Shown here: positions 44,376 to 53,993 of the stretch, one piece after another
Position numbering within the stretch: the first letter of the stretch is position 1
Layout of the letters: every line of letters begins with the position of its first letter
NCBI RefSeq assembly: GCF_003346865.1
Contig: NZ_QDKL01000001.1
Location: 62,001-126,000 of the forward strand
Direction: 5' to 3'
Length of the DNA: 64,000 bases
From: Halobacteriovorax vibrionivorans
GTDB taxonomy: Bacteria; Bdellovibrionota; Bacteriovoracia; Bacteriovoracales; Bacteriovoracaceae
Notes under the pieces: generated by a model
What the model was told of the DNA's origin: nothing
What the model saw: the letters and a program-made list of their open reading frames with translations, nothing else
Database searches by the model: none
Made by a program: the position numbers and the translations under genes

Positions 44376-45293
44376 CTATTCGACTTTTAAAAGAAGAAGG
44401 TTACTACTTACATTCTTCATAATATCCAATGAGACACTTCCAATTGATAAGTGCTCAAACGTATAGTGCTGAGGCTTTATAATAACCAGATCAGAGTTTT
44501 CTTTTTGCACAATTTCTTCTACACGCTTAGCTGCATCTTCGTTTAGTACCATCTCCAAAGAATACGAACACTCGATATTGGCATCCTTCATAATTTTGTG
44601 TGCTTTCTGTAATTCTTTTTCTGCTTTACTGCGCATATCAGATAATTCGCTTGTTAAAATTTCTCGAGGATAAGGCTCATTGGAAAAAAGCTCTAGACTA
44701 TACCCCACAAAGTTAATTGGGACGACACAATCCATATGGACCTTTGCTTCATTACATTTGGCGATGTGAATAACTTTTGCTAAATCGTCTTCATCTAAAG
44801 GTGTATAAGGTATTAAATAAGTAAGGTGAGAATAATTCTCTACGGCCTTCTTACTTACGAGAACATCTTTTTTTACATGGAATAAAGACTTTTCTGCAAA
44901 TGTATTTAAAAAGAAGCGATGAAAACCACCATGATGAGTAATTCCTATTGCCATCATTTCTAGATCAACATGCTCTGTTAGATGCTCAATTCCTTCATTG
45001 ATTGAGCCTTCAAAGTTTTCAAAATCAACCTTTTCTTTTTCAATCCCTACTCTTGCTAACGCCTTATTGGCCATATCTAGAACAGTAGCTTCAATATCTT
45101 TATTCCAAATAGGATCTTTAATATAGCGAGGCTTAACAGTAAGAGGATGAAATTGTTTATTTAACTGAGGAGTCATTGTATCGATATGATAAATTTTGGG
45201 TTTAAGACCGAGACTACTCGCAAAGGAGTATCCAGACTTAAGGTTATTATCTGAGCCTTCATAGAGATCTGAACAGATTAGCATTTCTTTCAT
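44376..45293 (-). CDS. Universal stress protein, tandem UspA domains
   Basis: This is a 305-residue protein with two UspA domains (about 1-145 and 150-305). The first starts MLICSDLYEGSDN and holds GITHHGGFHRFFLNTFAEKSLFHVKKDVL, equivalent to the GxxG(9x)GS/T nucleotide loop but imperfect. The second starts TYLIPYTPLDEDD and ends NSDLVIIKPQHY with SIGSVSLDIM in place of the loop. Nucleotide binding is uncertain. Usp proteins help survival under stress. TTTCCTCCG (CGGAGGAAA on the coding strand) gives a good ribosome binding site. Confidence 0.82.
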   Translation of the reverse strand: MKEMLICSDLYEGSDNNLKSGYSFASSLGLKPKIYHIDTMTPQLNKQFHPLTVKPRYIKDPIWNKDIEATVLDMANKALARVGIEKEKVDFENFEGSINEGIEHLTEHVDLEMMAIGITHHGGFHRFFLNTFAEKSLFHVKKDVLVSKKAVENYSHLTYLIPYTPLDEDDLAKVIHIAKCNEAKVHMDCVVPINFVGYSLELFSNEPYPREILTSELSDMRSKAEKELQKAHKIMKDANIECSYSLEMVLNEDAAKRVEEIVQKENSDLVIIKPQHYTFEHLSIGSVSLDIMKNVSSNLLLLKVE

Positions 45294-45365
45294 ATTTCCT
45301 CCGAAGAATATAACATACTCATTTTATTTTCATCGAAGAATTTAAGATACTTAATTTAAGTTAGC

Positions 45366-46205
45366 TTATAGAGTTTGGTAGATATTTACGACTCGACCTT
45401 CTTGCTTATGACTGTCATTACCTTCAACAAGCTTTAGTCCATCAAGTTCATTTAATGCCGAAAGCATGATTTCATCCCAACCAGAAATAAAGAATAAATA
45501 AAACTTCTGGCCATCATCAATAAGGTTCTTAAAATGTCCGATTAAATGAGGAACATTTTCAGTACCAACAGAGTCATAAAGATAATAAGCATCATATCCG
45601 TGGAACGCTTGCGGATCTTCTAAAAAGTCACAAGTTTGAAATCTTACATTATCCAAAGAGAAGTATTTTGAGATTTCATTAGTAAACTTGACCCTTTCAT
45701 CAACTAATTCTAATCCCAGATAATTTAATTCCTTCTTAACCTTCATGGCCAGATAAAATAGAGCTCTTCCAGAACCGGAGCCAAGATCACATAGGTTGCT
45801 AATACCATCAGTTGAATTAATGAAATTTACGAGAATATCCAGATCATCATAACAGGCAGTATAGACATGGTAGTTTTCGCCGAAGATAACATTGTCATCA
45901 TCGCCGTTACACTCATTACCATCTTCATAGTCTTCAGGATAAAGCTCCTCAATACCAATGACTCTTAGAAGGCGATCTAAAATGAGATCACGAAAGCTTG
46001 GATCAAACTCCCCGGCAGCGATAACTTTTTGAACGAGTTCAACAATTTCCCCAACTAATGGGAAACTCAGTCCATCAAAATATCTCTCATTAAGAATAAG
46101 TGCATCTCTTCGATTAACTTTACAGATCTTGTTAAGAAACTTTGACTGCTTTTCAAATGGTTGTGACAGGACCTTAGTCCACTTCTTTTCAGGCTTTTGA
46201 AACAT
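45366..46205 (-). CDS. SAM-dependent methyltransferase
   Basis: This 279-residue protein has a class I SAM-binding core in the C-terminal half: motif I LCDLGSGSGRALFYL, then YLGLELVDERV as motif II and RFQTCDFLEDPQA as motif III, followed by GYDAYYLYDSVGTENVP. The layout recalls DOT1-like or ribosomal RNA/protein methyltransferases. Residues 1-110 are an uncharacterised helical and acidic region (EDGNECNGDDDN). The substrate is unknown. It follows the oxoprolinase gene by 66 bases on the same strand and could be co-transcribed. Confidence 0.82.
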   Translation of the reverse strand: MFQKPEKKWTKVLSQPFEKQSKFLNKICKVNRRDALILNERYFDGLSFPLVGEIVELVQKVIAAGEFDPSFRDLILDRLLRVIGIEELYPEDYEDGNECNGDDDNVIFGENYHVYTACYDDLDILVNFINSTDGISNLCDLGSGSGRALFYLAMKVKKELNYLGLELVDERVKFTNEISKYFSLDNVRFQTCDFLEDPQAFHGYDAYYLYDSVGTENVPHLIGHFKNLIDDGQKFYLFFISGWDEIMLSALNELDGLKLVEGNDSHKQEGRVVNIYQTL

Positions 46206-46271
46206 AAGTACTCATACCATTTTAAATGCCTTGATGCACCATTTAAATTTGCTCTTTCTAAATCCTATCTA

Positions 46272-49200
46272 TTATAAGGCTTTTAAATACTTATTTAATG
46301 TTCCTAAATTATAGGCCCCACTATAAACAAGCCAGTGATAGATATTAGTTGGAGAAATATCCGGCTCCTTATCATTTACATCATAACAATAGACCTTAAG
46401 TTTTCGCCCATTATCATCAATTACTTCTCTTTGGATTCGAGTGTAATTATTCATACTACACTCTATTTCATCTAAAGTTGCTAGGTCATGATCATTTAAG
46501 CGATAGACAGCACCCCACATACTCTTTCCAGGGGCTTCATACATATCAGCAACGCCACCCTTTCTAACTTCAGAATAGGTTGTATAACGCAACTCATAGC
46601 CGTCTAATCTGGCCCTTGTTACAAATGAAGAACTAGGACATCTCTTTCTAATTTGAGAAATATCCATATTAGATCCAAATCCGAAAACAAGATGCTCTCC
46701 TTCATCAGGGGCCTTACCAAAGCCTCCTCCACCAGGAGTACAAACCATAAGTCGATCCATCTTCTCAACTTTAGTTTGAAAGCATTCTTCTAACTCAAAA
46801 ACTTCTCCGTTCTTTCTCTCTAGAATATTCTTTCCTCTTAGGCCATCTTCCCCACCATTTATTCCAGTAGGAGAGCTTAGCCTTCTTTGCGAGATCATAC
46901 TTAAGTCACTGTCTTGTAGAAATAAGAGATGGCGGTAGATTCCACTTCCTCCACGGAACTCTCCAATTCCACCACTTCCTTGTCTAATTCCCATCAATTC
47001 GATACGAACAGGTAAGCGACTCTCAAAGACTTCGGGATCAGTAAGAAGAGAATTGGTCATACCTACTTGAATAGCACTTGCACCATCTCCACTAGAACTT
47101 GCCCCGGCTCCTCCACCAAGAGTTTCGTAATATTGGTATTCTTCGTTACCAAAACTTAAATTATTCATTGTCCCTTGCCCATGTGCCTTAACACCAAGAG
47201 ATTCAAAAATAAGATCACAAATAACTTGAGATGTTTCAACGTTACCTGCAACTACAGCACTTTCAATACTTGGATTTAGTAGAGATCCCTTAGGGATCTT
47301 TATGTCTAAGTATCTAGCAATACCATCATTAAGAGGGATCTCTTCCTTTATAAGACAACGTAGTGCAAATAAGATTGATGCTTTTACTACTGGCAGTGGC
47401 GTATTAAAGTTATGATCTCCGCAAGGAGATGTTCCAGTAAAATCAATCACTAACTTATCTTCATGGTGATTTGTCATTTTAACAGTAATTGATCTCTCAT
47501 TAGTTATATTTGTATTAGAAGTACCTTCTTTAAATTTTTTAAGCACTTCAATAATCTTCTTATGTGAATAAGCTAAGATCGCTTCGGCCATTGCTAGAGT
47601 TTTTGCAGCACCATAAGAATCAACTAAAGAGTGAAGCTCTGTGCGTGCTTTTTGATTTGCCGCAAATTGGGCCTTAATATCATGAATATTTTGAATTGGT
47701 ATTCGAGCAGGAAATTGTCCTTCTTTTAAAATCTTAGAAAGTTTCTCTTCTAAGAAGCGTCCTTTTTCAATAATTCTCTCAGGAGCAATAACAACACCTT
47801 CTTGAGACAATTTTGTGCTCTTTCCGGGCATTGATCCAGGACTTATTCCTCCGATATCAGCATGGTGTCCTCGGCTGGCCACATACATTGATAGCTTCCC
47901 TTCAAAGAATATCGGTGTAATAGCAGTAATGTCTGGCAAATGTGTACCGCCATAATTAGGATCATTACAAATAAATCCATCACCTTCATTGATATCATCG
48001 TTAAATTTTTCAGCGATGGCCTTAACAGCATCCCCCATAGATCCTAAATGAACTGGGATATGGGGCGCATTTGCTAATAGCTCTGCATCTTTTGTAAAAA
48101 GCGCACAAGAAAAATCATTACGTTCTTTAATCGTTATACTATGTGCCAAGTTTTGTAGAGTATGCCCCATTTGTTCGGCTATCGATTGAAATCTTTGATA
48201 GTAAATCTCTAGCTCTACTTTGGCGTCACGCTCTGAAGTTTCATCTTGCTTTACATCTTCTTCTTTCGTAAGAATCCATTCACCATACTTATTTTTAGAA
48301 CCTCTCCATCCTTCATCAAAGACCAAGCAGGTATTATTTGCGCTTAAAAGAGCTGGACCTTCAATGTCATTAAGTGCCTCATCCTTTATTAACTCTTCAC
48401 TATGTCCAGAAAGCCTCTCTCCAGTTGAGACGAGACTAACAACTTCTGCCTCCCCTTCAAGCTCAACACCAAAGAGCTTTTCATAGGCCTTTGAGAACTC
48501 GTTAGAGATAGCATTAAACTTTTCTGCTGATACATTAATTTCATAATCACTACCCTTTGCACGCATCAATAGCTCATTTGTAAAACGATCAACATTATTT
48601 AAATTTTCTTCAATCTCTTTATGTAGCTCAGTGAATTTCTCTTTAATCTCTTCTTCATTTATCTTAGAAAAGTTTTTAGTATAAGCTTTCATGACACGAA
48701 AACTTTCATTTGCTGTCCCTATTCCATAAGCTGATAAAACACTTGAAAATGGATGAACAAAAATTTTCTTAATACCAATAGCGTCTGCAACTTTACATGC
48801 CATTTGCCCCGCAGCTCCACCAAAGCTCACCATTGTGAAATCTGCTGGATCTTCTCCCTTTTCAACTGAAACTTTTTTAATTGCACGTGCCATTGTTGAA
48901 GCGGCAACATCAAGAAATCCCTCTGCAACCTCTTTAGCATCCATTCCAGCCTCTTTAGCTAGCTTATTAAACTTCTCACTTACGATCTCTTCATCAAGAG
49001 CTTGATTGCGATTAGGTCCAAATATCTTTGGAAACTTATCCGCTTCAAGTCGTCCCAAAAAGAGGTTTGCATCAGTTACAGTTAATGGTCCTCCATTTCG
49101 ATAACAAGCAGGACCTGGAAATGCCCCTGCTGACTCAGGTCCGACAGCAAATCGTCCTCCATCAAATTTTAATATTGATCCACCACCTGCTGCAACGGTA

Positions 49201-50147
49201 TGAATATCAAGCATTGGTGCTAAAAGCTTAATTCCTAGAAAGTCAGGTTCATTATCAAGTTTGATCTCACCATCATAGATAGCAACATCAGTTGATGTAC
49301 CACCCATATCAAAAGTGATGATCTTATTGATATCTCTCTTTACACTGCTTTTGATAGCACCGATTAAGCCACCAGCAGGCCCTGAAAGAAGAGTATTTTG
49401 TCCTTTTAAAGTCTTAGCATCACATAATCCACCATTTGATTGCATGTAAACAATATCAACACCGCCTAAGTCATCTTCTAACTCTTTTGTATAGATATCT
49501 AAAAGAGGAGTGAGATATGCATCCACTACAGATGTCTCAGCACGATATACATACTTTGAAATAGGGCTCGTTTCATGTGATAGACTTATATATTCAAAGC
49601 CAATTTTTTTTGCAATCTGGGCAACTTTTAACTCGTGCTCTGGATTTATACATGAATGCATAAGTGCAATAGCAACTGAGCGAAGGCCTTGCTCGTATAA
49701 TCTCATTAATTCGAAATAGGCAATTTCCTCATCGAGTTTAGTGATGATATTTCCACTTGCATCTATTCTCTCTTTAATATTTACGACTGTTTTATAAAGA
49801 GGTTTTGCTTTTTTAATATCTAAGTCAAATAGGCGTGGACGATTTTGTCTTCTTATTTCAAGAAGATCTCTAAAGCCAAGAGTTGTAACAAGTGCACAAT
49901 CAATACCGTCTCTTTCTAGGAATGCATTTGTTGCGACAGTAGTACCAAGTCTAACTTTATTAATTATTTTTGGTGAAAAATCATCTCCAAGAAGATTCTT
50001 TATACCTTGAACGACAGAAGATTTATAATGAGGAGATTTTGTGAGTAGTTTTTCCGTTTGGTAAGAGCCATTAGTATCGATGGCCACAATATCAGTGAAG
50101 GTTCCACCACAATCAATCCAAAAATCCCATTTATTATTTGTATCCAT
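46272..50147 (-). CDS. 5-oxoprolinase fused to gamma-glutamylcyclotransferase domain
   Basis: This is a 1291-residue enzyme. Residues 1-600 are hydantoinase A-like (DCGGTFTDIV at 12, FDMGGTSTDVAI and the acid-rich ATPase loops). About 620-1140 is hydantoinase B-like, ending in the family signature TPGGGGFG. Together these form the ATP-dependent 5-oxoprolinase that opens 5-oxoproline to glutamate. Residues 1153-1291 add a complete gamma-glutamylcyclotransferase (GGCT) domain: FGFGSNMD, RARLDGYEL, GGVADMYEAPGKSMWGAVY and LDEIEC, where E1229 aligns with the catalytic E98 of human GGCT. GGCT makes 5-oxoproline from gamma-glutamyl compounds, so one chain may carry two successive steps. I do not know of this fusion as a described arrangement. 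It is probably co-transcribed with the downstream methyltransferase. Confidence 0.93.
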   Translation of the reverse strand: MDTNNKWDFWIDCGGTFTDIVAIDTNGSYQTEKLLTKSPHYKSSVVQGIKNLLGDDFSPKIINKVRLGTTVATNAFLERDGIDCALVTTLGFRDLLEIRRQNRPRLFDLDIKKAKPLYKTVVNIKERIDASGNIITKLDEEIAYFELMRLYEQGLRSVAIALMHSCINPEHELKVAQIAKKIGFEYISLSHETSPISKYVYRAETSVVDAYLTPLLDIYTKELEDDLGGVDIVYMQSNGGLCDAKTLKGQNTLLSGPAGGLIGAIKSSVKRDINKIITFDMGGTSTDVAIYDGEIKLDNEPDFLGIKLLAPMLDIHTVAAGGGSILKFDGGRFAVGPESAGAFPGPACYRNGGPLTVTDANLFLGRLEADKFPKIFGPNRNQALDEEIVSEKFNKLAKEAGMDAKEVAEGFLDVAASTMARAIKKVSVEKGEDPADFTMVSFGGAAGQMACKVADAIGIKKIFVHPFSSVLSAYGIGTANESFRVMKAYTKNFSKINEEEIKEKFTELHKEIEENLNNVDRFTNELLMRAKGSDYEINVSAEKFNAISNEFSKAYEKLFGVELEGEAEVVSLVSTGERLSGHSEELIKDEALNDIEGPALLSANNTCLVFDEGWRGSKNKYGEWILTKEEDVKQDETSERDAKVELEIYYQRFQSIAEQMGHTLQNLAHSITIKERNDFSCALFTKDAELLANAPHIPVHLGSMGDAVKAIAEKFNDDINEGDGFICNDPNYGGTHLPDITAITPIFFEGKLSMYVASRGHHADIGGISPGSMPGKSTKLSQEGVVIAPERIIEKGRFLEEKLSKILKEGQFPARIPIQNIHDIKAQFAANQKARTELHSLVDSYGAAKTLAMAEAILAYSHKKIIEVLKKFKEGTSNTNITNERSITVKMTNHHEDKLVIDFTGTSPCGDHNFNTPLPVVKASILFALRCLIKEEIPLNDGIARYLDIKIPKGSLLNPSIESAVVAGNVETSQVICDLIFESLGVKAHGQGTMNNLSFGNEEYQYYETLGGGAGASSSGDGASAIQVGMTNSLLTDPEVFESRLPVRIELMGIRQGSGGIGEFRGGSGIYRHLLFLQDSDLSMISQRRLSSPTGINGGEDGLRGKNILERKNGEVFELEECFQTKVEKMDRLMVCTPGGGGFGKAPDEGEHLVFGFGSNMDISQIRKRCPSSSFVTRARLDGYELRYTTYSEVRKGGVADMYEAPGKSMWGAVYRLNDHDLATLDEIECSMNNYTRIQREVIDDNGRKLKVYCYDVNDKEPDISPTNIYHWLVYSGAYNLGTLNKYLKAL

Positions 50148-50202
50148 TCGTTTTAGCCTCCCGCTTTACTTCATTGTGCAGAAGGCTTAACGAGATTGCA
50201 AA

Positions 50203-50604
50203 TTACTCACTATAGACGTTGTGCTTTATGTCAGCATTGTACTTACCACTATTTAAATTAATAAGAACAAAGACCGAATCCACACCATACCCACTGTGAT
50301 ATTCAGACTGAATACTAATATTATACGCGGCACAATCTTTGGCCTCTAAGCAGCTTCTAATTTCATGAATCTCAGACTTTTCAAGGTCTTGCTCAAATAC
50401 ACGATCTAAATATGAACTAAAAGAGCTCTGTGATAACTTAGAGAAGTTTGAACTAACATTTTGATATCCCGCTCTCCAAAGATACTTTCTTTCAACTTTT
50501 GCAATAAAAGAAACAATCTCTTCTTGCGCTGCCTGATCAAGAGCGGCCGAAGCAAAAACGAAGCTATTTAGCGCAATGGCCAATAATAAAAATACATTTT
50601 TCAT
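50203..50604 (-). CDS. Small secreted protein of unknown function
   Basis: This is a 133-residue protein with a signal peptide (residues 1-18, cleavage near FAS-AAL) and one cysteine pair (RSCLEAKDC). The mature part is mainly helical. No family recognised. AAGGAG is weak here; TAGGAGTTAAT precedes the ATG. It lies just upstream of the oxoprolinase gene on the same strand, but a 55-base gap and own signals suggest an independent unit. Confidence 0.62.
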   Translation of the reverse strand: MKNVFLLLAIALNSFVFASAALDQAAQEEIVSFIAKVERKYLWRAGYQNVSSNFSKLSQSSFSSYLDRVFEQDLEKSEIHEIRSCLEAKDCAAYNISIQSEYHSGYGVDSVFVLINLNSGKYNADIKHNVYSE

Positions 50605-50825
50605 AATTAACTCCTATTTTGTTAACCTTTTTGTTAACTACATTGACTTTTTATCAAGCAAAGACCGTTCTGAATATTAGAATAAAGACATGAGTCCTAT
50701 ACAATTATTATTAATCGCTATTATTTACCAAAAGTTAACAAAGCTTTAACGAGTACCCTATTTATTCAAATCAATAGATGCGTAATAATGTCATTCATAT
50801 AAACCCATTAACAATTGGAGTAACA

Positions 50826-51875
50826 ATGAAAACAGTAGGATACGCAGCACATTCACCAACATCGGGATTAGAACCTTATGAGTTTTCAAGAAGGAAACTA
50901 AGAGGGAACGATGTTGCCATTGAAATACTTTATAGTGGAATATGTCACTCTGATCTTCACACAGTACATGGAGACTGGGGAGAGCAACCCTACCCTCTTA
51001 TTCCAGGACATGAAATTATCGGGAAAGTCATAGACGTAGGCCCAGAAGTAAAAAAATATAAAGTTGGCGATAGCGTCGGTGTCGGTTGCATGGTTGATAG
51101 TTGCCAAACTTGTGACCAATGCCATAATCATGAAGAACAATATTGTCGTGAAGGTATGACTGCAACATATGGCTCAGAAGATCGTATAACAGGAGAAATC
51201 ACACAAGGTGGTTACTCAAAGCATATTGTTGCACGTGAAGAATTTGTTCTTAAAATCTCAGATAAACTCGATATCTCAAAAGCTGCACCAATTTTATGTG
51301 CAGGTATTACAACATACTCGCCTTTAAAAACATGGAATGTAAAAAAAGGAACTAGAGTTGGTGTAATTGGTCTTGGAGGCCTTGGGCACATGGCCGTAAA
51401 ACTTGCATCAGCAATGGGTGCAGAAGTTACAGTTATTAGTCGATCTACAGATAAAGAAAAAGAAGCAAAGGCAATAGGTGCAAAAGCAATCCTATCATCT
51501 CGAGATGAAAGTGCACTCGAAGCAGCTGCTTCTTCTTTTGACTTAATTATCGATACAGTTCCTGTAAAACACGACTTTGATACATACACACCTCTACTTG
51601 ATATCGATGGCACTCATGTGATCGTAGGTCAGGTTGGTGAAATGGATGAGCCCGTTACTGCGCCACTTATAATGGGAAGACGTCGAATTGCAGGTTCATT
51701 AATCGGTGGGATTAAAGAAACACAAGAGGTTTTGGATTTCTGTGCTGAACATAATATTCATCCAGATTGTGAGGTTATAAAGCCAGAGCAAATAAATGAA
51801 GCGTGGGATAAACTACAAAAAGAAAATCCATCTCATCGATATGTCATCGACATGACAAATTTAAAAGTATCGTAG
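50826..51875 (+). CDS. Zinc-dependent NADP alcohol dehydrogenase (YahK-like)
   Basis: This is a 349-residue medium-chain dehydrogenase. Catalytic zinc ligands are in CHSDLHT and GHE. The structural zinc site has four cysteines (CQTCDQCHNHEEQYC). The cofactor loop is GLGGLGHMAVKLASAMGAEVTVISRS, whose SRS after the acidic-residue position favours NADP. This matches the cinnamyl alcohol/YahK branch that reduces aldehydes. I chose the ATG at 50826 because GGAG lies 5 bases upstream and the length equals E. coli YahK; an upstream ATG at 50778 would add 16 residues. Cytoplasmic detoxification of aldehydes is likely. Monocistronic. Confidence 0.93.
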   Translation: MKTVGYAAHSPTSGLEPYEFSRRKLRGNDVAIEILYSGICHSDLHTVHGDWGEQPYPLIPGHEIIGKVIDVGPEVKKYKVGDSVGVGCMVDSCQTCDQCHNHEEQYCREGMTATYGSEDRITGEITQGGYSKHIVAREEFVLKISDKLDISKAAPILCAGITTYSPLKTWNVKKGTRVGVIGLGGLGHMAVKLASAMGAEVTVISRSTDKEKEAKAIGAKAILSSRDESALEAAASSFDLIIDTVPVKHDFDTYTPLLDIDGTHVIVGQVGEMDEPVTAPLIMGRRRIAGSLIGGIKETQEVLDFCAEHNIHPDCEVIKPEQINEAWDKLQKENPSHRYVIDMTNLKVS

Positions 51876-51883
51876 AATAAAAA

Positions 51884-51904
51884 AAGGGCCATTAATTGGC
51901 CCTT
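51884..51904. terminator. Bidirectional hairpin terminator
   Basis: An 8-bp stem (AAGGGCCA/TGGCCCTT) with TTAAT loop is flanked by A- and T-runs. It separates the dehydrogenase gene from the convergent secreted-protein gene. Confidence 0.85.
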
Positions 51905-51912
51905 TTCTATAT

Positions 51913-52371
51913 TTAATTTCTTTCACAAGAATAAAGAGAGAATTCTCCAGACCCATCAGAGCCATACATTTCAGTGATGAAGATTTCACCTTCATTTGAA
52001 CGACGATACTGATAAGTTGCTCCATTAAAATCGCAGTCTTCACAAGTATCAACATAGAAGCCTAAACCACTTTGATTCCATTCATCATTTCTAATCGTTG
52101 TTGTACGAGCACCAGGAGTTACATATGTCCACTCTTCTCCAATATCATCATTATCTTCATGATTTTGGTTCATTGTTCCATCAATTACAACTTCTGTTCC
52201 TACAATGTCTTTTAGAGAATAAGGAAGTCCACGAGAATCATCTATTGCCTGAAACTCAACACTCATATTTATATAGACACCTTCACCATATACAAGCTCA
52301 CAATTTAAACTAGCTGCTGAAAACGTGTAAGTTGATAATAATACAGTCATTACTGCAATAACTGACTTCAT
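51913..52371 (-). CDS. Secreted protein of unknown function
   Basis: This is a 152-residue protein with a signal peptide (residues 1-19, cleavage before ASLNC) and four cysteines (LNC, DTCEDC, YSC). The DTCEDCDFNG knot and Gly/Asp-rich tail suggest a disulphide-stabilised beta protein. No family recognised. AAGGAGATC precedes the ATG. Monocistronic; shares a terminator with the dehydrogenase gene. Confidence 0.63.
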   Translation of the reverse strand: MKSVIAVMTVLLSTYTFSAASLNCELVYGEGVYINMSVEFQAIDDSRGLPYSLKDIVGTEVVIDGTMNQNHEDNDDIGEEWTYVTPGARTTTIRNDEWNQSGLGFYVDTCEDCDFNGATYQYRRSNEGEIFITEMYGSDGSGEFSLYSCERN

Positions 52372-52496
52372 AGAGATCTCCTTAAGGTATTTGTTTTAAA
52401 TCTAAATACTTATAAGAAGGTGTCTTTAAAAGATAAAATAAGAAATGTGTAAAAAAGAAAATAAATAAGAAGTTATTACTTACTGAAATTCTTACT

Positions 52497-53858
52497 TTAA
52501 AGATTTTTTGAAATCGTAACCTTAGTTCCGTTACCTAATGAAGACTCGAATTTAACTTTGAAATCCAATTCACGGCATACTTTCCTAATAATAAATAGTC
52601 CTAGGCCACGTCCTGTTTCACCATGTGTTCCTATTGTGCTTTGAAATAGCTTTTCAGAATTGCGATTAATATCATTAACAAGACTTCTTTCTATGCCTAC
52701 TCCACTGTCTTCACATGAAATCTTTAATAAATCTTTTTCCACAGAAGCACTAATTTTAACTTCAGAATTTGCTTTTGAAAATTTAATCGCATTTTGAAGA
52801 ATATTACCTAAAACACTCGCCTTCAGTGCTTCTTTATTTGTTCTAAAATGATAATTATCTTCACACTCTAGATTGAGAGAAATATTTACATCTTTGTTAT
52901 TTGCTTGGTCTTGATATTCAAAGACCAACTCTTCAAGCAAGTTCTTTAGCGAAACATCAGCTAACATAAATGAACTTGAATGATCATCTATTACGTTACG
53001 AGTATTTTCAATGATGGCCTTAACTGACTTATAGTATATATCCAGTTTCTGATTGGCTTTTTCGATATCATTTCGCTTCATCAACCTTTTTACATGCTCT
53101 ATAATCTGCATCTTATTGGCAATATCATGACTAATGATACGATTTGCTAAGAGAACATCTTTATGTGCCTCACTTATCTTCTTTTCTGCCAGCTCTAATT
53201 CGAGATTCTTTTTTTCAAGTTCATTACTATGTTGAAGATTATCAAAGATAAGCGTTTGGTAATACTTATCTAGTTTAAAGATCCTTAAGATAAAAAATTG
53301 AAAAGAAGTATAAAAAGATGGTGAGCTCATTTTCTCATCAATATGATAGATTAGAATATTTCCGTTTTGACTTGTCTTCACATCCCAAGTTAGCGAGTTT
53401 GAAATAAGTCTTGGAAGAGCAAGAAATACATCTCGATACATATCAACAAAAACAGGAAATATATCTTCCTCACTATTGAAAGTTAATTTGATATCAAAAG
53501 TTGTTCTACCTTTTTTAATAAGCTCAATACTAACAGCATTAGTATAAAATGTTTTAAAGGAATATTTTAAAATGAAATCGCCAACAAAACGAAAGCTAAT
53601 CATACGTGAGAGAATATCAAGTACATGCTTAACAAACTTATTTGTTAAACCATGCCGAGTCATCCCTTCGTAGAATTTGTCATATTTATCATTGAGTGAT
53701 TCTGTAATTACTTTGTAGTCATCCCAACTCATATATTTCTTTTCATCACTCATGACTGAGTAGTCATAGCCTAAGTTCTCAAAGAATGACTTTGGATCAT
53801 CGTTATTTTCAATAATGTAGTTTATATATGCATGGACTGCTTTATTACTAACGTTCAA
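52497..53858 (-). CDS. Sensor histidine kinase with novel N-terminal domain
   Basis: This is a 453-residue soluble kinase. Residues 1-210 form a domain I do not recognise with confidence; it begins like ligand-binding domains that precede some AraC and GGDEF proteins (SFFENLGYDYSVMSDEKKYMSWDDY). A coiled coil (210-250) leads to the H box ISHDIANKMQII. The ATPase domain has N box NILQNAIKFSKAN, G1 EDSGVGIE and G2 GETGRGLGLFIIRK. The H box HDIAN is atypical. No membrane segment and no adjacent response regulator. Monocistronic, divergent from a secreted-protein gene. Confidence 0.83.
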   Translation of the reverse strand: MNVSNKAVHAYINYIIENNDDPKSFFENLGYDYSVMSDEKKYMSWDDYKVITESLNDKYDKFYEGMTRHGLTNKFVKHVLDILSRMISFRFVGDFILKYSFKTFYTNAVSIELIKKGRTTFDIKLTFNSEEDIFPVFVDMYRDVFLALPRLISNSLTWDVKTSQNGNILIYHIDEKMSSPSFYTSFQFFILRIFKLDKYYQTLIFDNLQHSNELEKKNLELELAEKKISEAHKDVLLANRIISHDIANKMQIIEHVKRLMKRNDIEKANQKLDIYYKSVKAIIENTRNVIDDHSSSFMLADVSLKNLLEELVFEYQDQANNKDVNISLNLECEDNYHFRTNKEALKASVLGNILQNAIKFSKANSEVKISASVEKDLLKISCEDSGVGIERSLVNDINRNSEKLFQSTIGTHGETGRGLGLFIIRKVCRELDFKVKFESSLGNGTKVTISKNL

Positions 53859-53993
53859 ATTCCCCTCACTCAGTAATTATAGAGACATATGGCATCCTTT
53901 TGCAAAAAAGATCAATTTATAATCTTTCTTAACCTCATTTTAATAGAAATATCTCAGTAAAAATTGTAGAAAATGATGATTAAGGAGAACATA

